Source: an uncultured Armatimonadota bacterium
Lineage (GTDB): Bacteria > Armatimonadota > Fimbriimonadia > Fimbriimonadales > Fimbriimonadaceae
Direction: 5' to 3'
DNA length: 33,480 bases
NCBI GenBank assembly: GCA_903833215.1
Contig: CAILEM010000117.1
Span: 1-33,480, forward strand
Made by a program: the position numbers and the translations under genes. Each line of letters opens with the position of its first letter. Position 1 is the first letter of the stretch. A model generated the notes under the pieces. That model made no database searches. It worked only from the letters and a program-made list of their open reading frames with translations, and was not told the origin of the DNA. Shown here one piece after another: positions 29,700 to 33,480 of the stretch.

Positions 29700-29727
29700 A
29701 TTGTGGCATGACGTCGATTAGGTTCAA
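29700..29727 (-). promoter_or_regulatory. Promoter of the NTF2-like array (leaderless type)
   Basis: On the minus strand TTGAAC (29722-29727), 16 bases, CACAAT (29700-29705), five bases, then ATG 29694. It is the best -35/-10 pair seen in the window and puts the start site at the first codon. Confidence 0.5.
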
Positions 29728-29793
29728 CGGTGGAAAACTAGTTGAGAAGACAGCATCCAAGCGAGGGTGGGTCAACGTCCGTTTACGCGTAGG

Positions 29794-29799
29794 TATGAT
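29794..29799 (+). promoter_or_regulatory. Possible -10 box for smc
   Basis: TATGAT lies 29 bases before the smc ATG, which suggests a leader of about 23 bases. A GTCAAC 17 bases upstream is a poor -35. Confidence 0.3.
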
Positions 29800-29828
29800 G
29801 TGCTTCACTCCTTGATGTCCCTGCTGCT

Positions 29829-32800
29829 ATGCGCCTGAAGAGAGTCAAAATCTTTGGATTCAAGACCTTTGCGGACCGCGCCGAGTTTAATCTCGACGGC
29901 GGTGTCATCGCTGTTGTGGGTCCGAACGGCTGCGGAAAATCCAACCTCGTCGACGCGATCCTATGGGGATTAGGCGAAGGCAATTCGAGGCATCTTCGTG
30001 CGCAAACGAGCCAGGACGTCATCTTCAGCGGAACGCCTAGGCGAAAAGCGGTGGGTTATGCCGAAGTCAACCTATTGTTTGACAACGAAGATGGATCCTT
30101 GCCCATTGACACTCCAGAAGTTTCAATCACACGACGCCTAACCCGATCGGGGGATACCGAATACTCCATCAACCGCCAGTCTTGTCGTCTGCGAGACATC
30201 TATGACCTTCTGGCTGACTCAGGGTTGGGCCGGGCAGGGTATGCCATCGTTGGCCAGAAAGAGATCGATACCGCTCTCTCTGCCTCCGCAGAAGATCGAC
30301 GTGGATGGGTGGACGAAGCAGCAGGTGTCCAACGGTATCGCGTACGCAAGGTGGAGAGCCAGCGTCGACTCGCGCAGGCGCTAGAGCACCTCTCTCGGGT
30401 TGCCGATATTCTGTCCGAGCTCGATGCCCAACGAGAACCACTCAAGGAAGAGGCAGAAGTTGCCCTTCGGTACAAGAACATCATGGCCTCCCTCCGAGAG
30501 GTAGAAATTGGCCTCTTGGTTGATGAGGTAGCCAAGGCCGTTCGAGAGGTCGCTGACCTTGAGAAACGCCTTGAGGACTCCGCCAAATTGATGGGCGCCG
30601 AACTGGTTCGCGCCGATAGTGTGGATGCCGAAGCCCGTCGAACTGGGGCGAAGATTTCGGACCTTGAGCAGGAGATGGATGACATCCGCGAAAGGCAGCA
30701 GGCATCGCTGACCGCACTGGAAAGAGCAGCTTCGCAACTCAAACTGCTTCAACAAAGGCTGCTCAACCTCGATGAGCAGGAGAAGTCTCTTGCTGCTGAT
30801 ACCGAAGAGGGAGCAACTCGAATTAGCGATACCGAGGCCGAACTGGCGGCTTTGGTTGAGGAGGAAGCTAAGGAAAGCAAAGCGCTCGATGACCTGAGGA
30901 TTGAGCTCTCCGGGGTTGGGGCCGAAGCCCAGCAACTCCGAAGCAAGCTCGTGCAGGTCGAGAGGGAGCTGGACGACGCGCGCCGAAAGCATGCGCTTCA
31001 GCTCAAATATGAGGCTGAGCAAGCCCATCGGTCCGAGCGGAAGAAGCTCGCCGAACGTGAGCTCAAAGGAATCGATGCATCTCTACCTGAACTGAATCAA
31101 GCCCTCGCCGAAGCTCAGGCAAGCTTCGATGAATTGGCAGCAGCAAGTCAGGCATATACCGATGAGGTCAAACGCCTTGAATCGCGGCAGATCGAAGTTC
31201 GCCGTGAGGAAGAAGCGGATGCGCAATCGGTCCGAAAATCGATGGCAGAGAAAGCTGCCCTCGAGGGTCGGCGACGCGGAATTGAGGCGACCATTGACGC
31301 CCACGAGGGGCTTAATCAAGGTTCACGCGCCGTGCTAGAGGCAGTTGATCGCGGAATCTTAAAAGGTGAATACACCGCCGTGGGTTCCGCGGTGGAGGTC
31401 GACAAGGATCTAGCACTAGCCATTGAAACCGCCCTCGGTGGCTCGATTAACGACCTCATTGTCGACGATCAGCAGGACGCGAAGATAGCGATCGAGTGGC
31501 TAAAACAGCACCGTGCCGGTCGTGCAACTTTCCAGCCGATCCCGTTGATGCGCCCCTCTGAAGTCAGTTATGAATTGAAGCGTCTGCTGGGCGAAAAGGG
31601 AATTGTCGGCCGAGCCAGCGAACTGATCCAGTGCAAGAACAAGCATCGTCCGGTCATTGATAGCCTATTAGGTCGGGTCGTGGTCGTTGAGGATATCGAC
31701 ACTGCTCTGAAGCATGCCCGTACGCAGGGTTGGGCAAGAATGGTTACGCTCGAAGGCGAAGTTGTCCACAGCAGCGGTGCCGTCACGGGTGGTCAGCAGG
31801 CTAAGCAGGGATACGGTTTGGTCCAAAGGAAGGCCGATCTGGCTGAACTTGGCAGGGAAGTATCGCGCCTTGAAAAGATCATTAACGAGTATGAGAAGCG
31901 TTCAGCTTCCCGCAAGCGGGCCAGCCAAGAAGCTGAGGCTGGAATTGTCCAGCAGCGCCAGAAGATGCAGGCGGAACAGGGCGATCTTAAAGATGCTCGC
32001 TCCTATCTACAAAATATCGCCGATGAACTCAAGAGCACGCAACGCTCTCGCGAGAAGCTGATCCACGAACTTGAGCAGTTGAGTCTCGGCGCCGCAGGTT
32101 CAGATAATCAAGTGGATGTCGCGGAAATTGAGAAACGCAGGGACGAGGCGCTGAAGGCACTTGCTGGGAAATCCGCCGACGCTGAGCAGGCAGAAGCACG
32201 ACTCCGGGAAGCCGAACAACGGCTTTCGCAAGCTCAGTCGCGATCGTTCGCGGGCAAGAGACGACTTCAGACGGCAAAGGAAACTGAACTTCAGCGGCAC
32301 CATCGCCTGCTTAACCTTGAGCCGGAGAGAGTTAAGACACGCACTGAAATCGTCCATGTTGAGCTTCAGCACGCAGAAGCGATCAAGCTTAAGACAGAGG
32401 CGGAAACTCAACTTGAAGCTGCCCAGCGGAATAAAAGGGCGCTCTTGGAGAAGAGCCTCGAACTCACGGAAGAGGCGAAGAGTGCCCGTGCGAATGCGGC
32501 TGCGATTGGCGATGCCACGCATCAAGCCGAACTGAGTCGAACCCGTCTCGAAGCAAAGAGAACTGCAGCCGTCCAGCGACTGATGGAGGAGTACGAAATC
32601 TCCGAGGAGGACGCACTTGAGCAAGAGGGAACTCACGAAGTGCCTGCTGATGCCGCGACCGTCGTGAACCGCCTGCGTCGGGAACTGCGTTCGATGGGAG
32701 ACGTTAACGTCGGTGCAATCGAGGCCTATCTTCGATTGACGACACGGACCGAAGAATTGTCGGCCCAAAAGGATGACATCATGACCGGCATCGAGCAAGT

Positions 32801-33332
32801 CGAGGCGAGTATCTCGGAGCTCGACAAGATGACTCGCGATCGATTCCTGACGACTTTCGTAGCCGTGCAGGAGAGCTTTACCGAGATGTTCTCCAAGCTG
32901 TTCCGTGGCGGTGAAGGGAAGTTGGCACTCTCAGATCCTGTTCACGTCCTCGAGAGTGGAATCGAGCTTGAAATCACCTTGCCTGGCAAGAAGCGTCAGC
33001 CTCTCGCCCTGTTGAGCGGCGGCGAAAGGGCGCTTTGTGCATCGGCATTCCTGTTTGCTTTGCTCAAAGTGAAGCCATCGCCCTTGGTCGTCCTTGACGA
33101 GGTTGATGCGCCCATGGATGGAACGAATGTCGAGCGATTTGCCCAACTTCTCCATGAGTTCACAGATCGCTCTCAGTTTATTGTGATCACCCACAACCCA
33201 ACGACCATCCAATCTGCTCTCGTTTGGCTGGGCGTGACGATGCAGGAACCGGGAATATCGACCTTGCTTCCAACCCGACTCCCGCCAGTGCAAGGCGTTG
33301 AACCCCAGGCTGAGTTAGCAGCATCGGTCTGA
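29829..33332 (+). CDS. smc: Chromosome segregation ATPase SMC (complete)
   Basis: 1167 residues, the expected length. The N-terminal ATPase half has the Walker A motif GPNGCGKSN (residues 31-39) and SSHLR-type NSRHLRAQTSQDVIFSG. The Q-loop/coil entry is QKEIDTALSASAEDRRG. Two long coiled coils flank the hinge domain (about 511-657: EYTAVGSAVEVD...ALGGSINDLIV...GWARMVTLEG...GAVTGGQ). The C-terminal half has the signature LLSGGERALCASAFLFAL (about 1060), Walker B LVVLDEVDAPMDGTN (about 1086-1100) and the VITHNPTTIQ switch. SMC dimers with ScpA and ScpB form the condensin that organises and segregates the chromosome. No scpA or scpB lies in the window. It is divergent from the NTF2-like array. 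No terminator was found after the stop. Confidence 0.97.
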   Translation: MRLKRVKIFGFKTFADRAEFNLDGGVIAVVGPNGCGKSNLVDAILWGLGEGNSRHLRAQTSQDVIFSGTPRRKAVGYAEVNLLFDNEDGSLPIDTPEVSITRRLTRSGDTEYSINRQSCRLRDIYDLLADSGLGRAGYAIVGQKEIDTALSASAEDRRGWVDEAAGVQRYRVRKVESQRRLAQALEHLSRVADILSELDAQREPLKEEAEVALRYKNIMASLREVEIGLLVDEVAKAVREVADLEKRLEDSAKLMGAELVRADSVDAEARRTGAKISDLEQEMDDIRERQQASLTALERAASQLKLLQQRLLNLDEQEKSLAADTEEGATRISDTEAELAALVEEEAKESKALDDLRIELSGVGAEAQQLRSKLVQVERELDDARRKHALQLKYEAEQAHRSERKKLAERELKGIDASLPELNQALAEAQASFDELAAASQAYTDEVKRLESRQIEVRREEEADAQSVRKSMAEKAALEGRRRGIEATIDAHEGLNQGSRAVLEAVDRGILKGEYTAVGSAVEVDKDLALAIETALGGSINDLIVDDQQDAKIAIEWLKQHRAGRATFQPIPLMRPSEVSYELKRLLGEKGIVGRASELIQCKNKHRPVIDSLLGRVVVVEDIDTALKHARTQGWARMVTLEGEVVHSSGAVTGGQQAKQGYGLVQRKADLAELGREVSRLEKIINEYEKRSASRKRASQEAEAGIVQQRQKMQAEQGDLKDARSYLQNIADELKSTQRSREKLIHELEQLSLGAAGSDNQVDVAEIEKRRDEALKALAGKSADAEQAEARLREAEQRLSQAQSRSFAGKRRLQTAKETELQRHHRLLNLEPERVKTRTEIVHVELQHAEAIKLKTEAETQLEAAQRNKRALLEKSLELTEEAKSARANAAAIGDATHQAELSRTRLEAKRTAAVQRLMEEYEISEEDALEQEGTHEVPADAATVVNRLRRELRSMGDVNVGAIEAYLRLTTRTEELSAQKDDIMTGIEQVEASISELDKMTRDRFLTTFVAVQESFTEMFSKLFRGGEGKLALSDPVHVLESGIELEITLPGKKRQPLALLSGGERALCASAFLFALLKVKPSPLVVLDEVDAPMDGTNVERFAQLLHEFTDRSQFIVITHNPTTIQSALVWLGVTMQEPGISTLLPTRLPPVQGVEPQAELAASV

Positions 33333-33357
33333 TCGGGCATACTAGTATATCGTTCCA

Positions 33358-33480
33358 TTAATTGATCGACATGGCTTCAATCTCTTCAAGCGCTTGGAAT
33401 TTGGTCCATCTGAAAATGACGGGTTCTTCGTTCATCTCTTGAATACCCAAGAGAATTCGCCTTTTGAGTTCGGCTTTGGA
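33358..33480 (-). CDS. Probable IS630-family transposase, C-terminal end (runs off right edge)
   Basis: The last 40 residues of a minus-strand gene, open from the window edge to TAA at 33358-33360. The text SKAELKRRILLGIQEMNEEP, then VIFRWTKFQALEE, matches the end of IS630/Tc1-type DDE transposases, where a helix ends in a conserved FRW followed by a short tail. The catalytic residues lie outside the window. It is convergent with smc. The assignment is from a short stretch and should be treated as likely, not certain. Confidence 0.55.
   Translation of the reverse strand, partial: SKAELKRRILLGIQEMNEEPVIFRWTKFQALEEIEAMSIN

Overview
The window looks like a chromosomal piece of a Gram-negative-type (diderm) bacterium. 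The evidence is a TolC/HlyD/RND efflux operon, several lipoproteins and an outer-membrane barrel protein. My best guess is Armatimonadota (Fimbriimonadia-like). That rests on the pseudopilin with an H-X9-DG tail, the many small secreted proteins of unknown function, and several genes whose -10 box lies only 5-6 bases before the start codon (leaderless transcription). Planctomycetota cannot be excluded. No rRNA, tRNA or CRISPR array was seen.

Layout. (1) 1-3.3 kb: the start of a PAS-domain sensor protein leaving the left edge, an orphan type IV pseudopilin, and a lipoprotein esterase with a jelly-roll tail. (2) 3.3-7.8 kb: a five-gene same-strand cluster with no recognised named function. It encodes a 10-cysteine secreted protein (TTG start behind a perfect Shine-Dalgarno), a membrane-anchored LolA-like periplasmic protein, a DUF1573 lipoprotein, an O-antigen-ligase-like polytopic protein whose usual loop histidine appears to be lysine, and a second, membrane-anchored DUF1573 protein. 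This is the best candidate for an undescribed system. (3) 7.8-9.5 kb: an IS21-family wreck. It holds an istA start broken into three frames on the plus strand, three 24-bp-period end repeats, an intact istB on the minus strand, and a probable istA tail. (4) 9.6-15.3 kb: a catabolic cluster of a glutamine-synthetase-like ligase, an aldehyde dehydrogenase and an iron-type alcohol dehydrogenase, with an APC permease divergent from them. It fits gamma-glutamylation of an amino alcohol such as ethanolamine. (5) 15.4-23.1 kb: a DUF3187 outer-membrane protein, divergent from a tightly overlapping AbrB-TolC-HlyD-RND operon whose pump has an extra membrane insertion. (6) 23.2-29.7 kb: housekeeping and secreted proteins (lipoprotein, RluA-type pseudouridine synthase, dienelactone hydrolase, unknown secreted proteins) and a tandem array of four divergent secreted NTF2-like paralogues. 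(7) 29.8-33.3 kb: a complete smc gene, followed by the tail of a probable IS630-family transposase leaving the right edge.

All function calls come from reading the translated sequence; no database search was possible.
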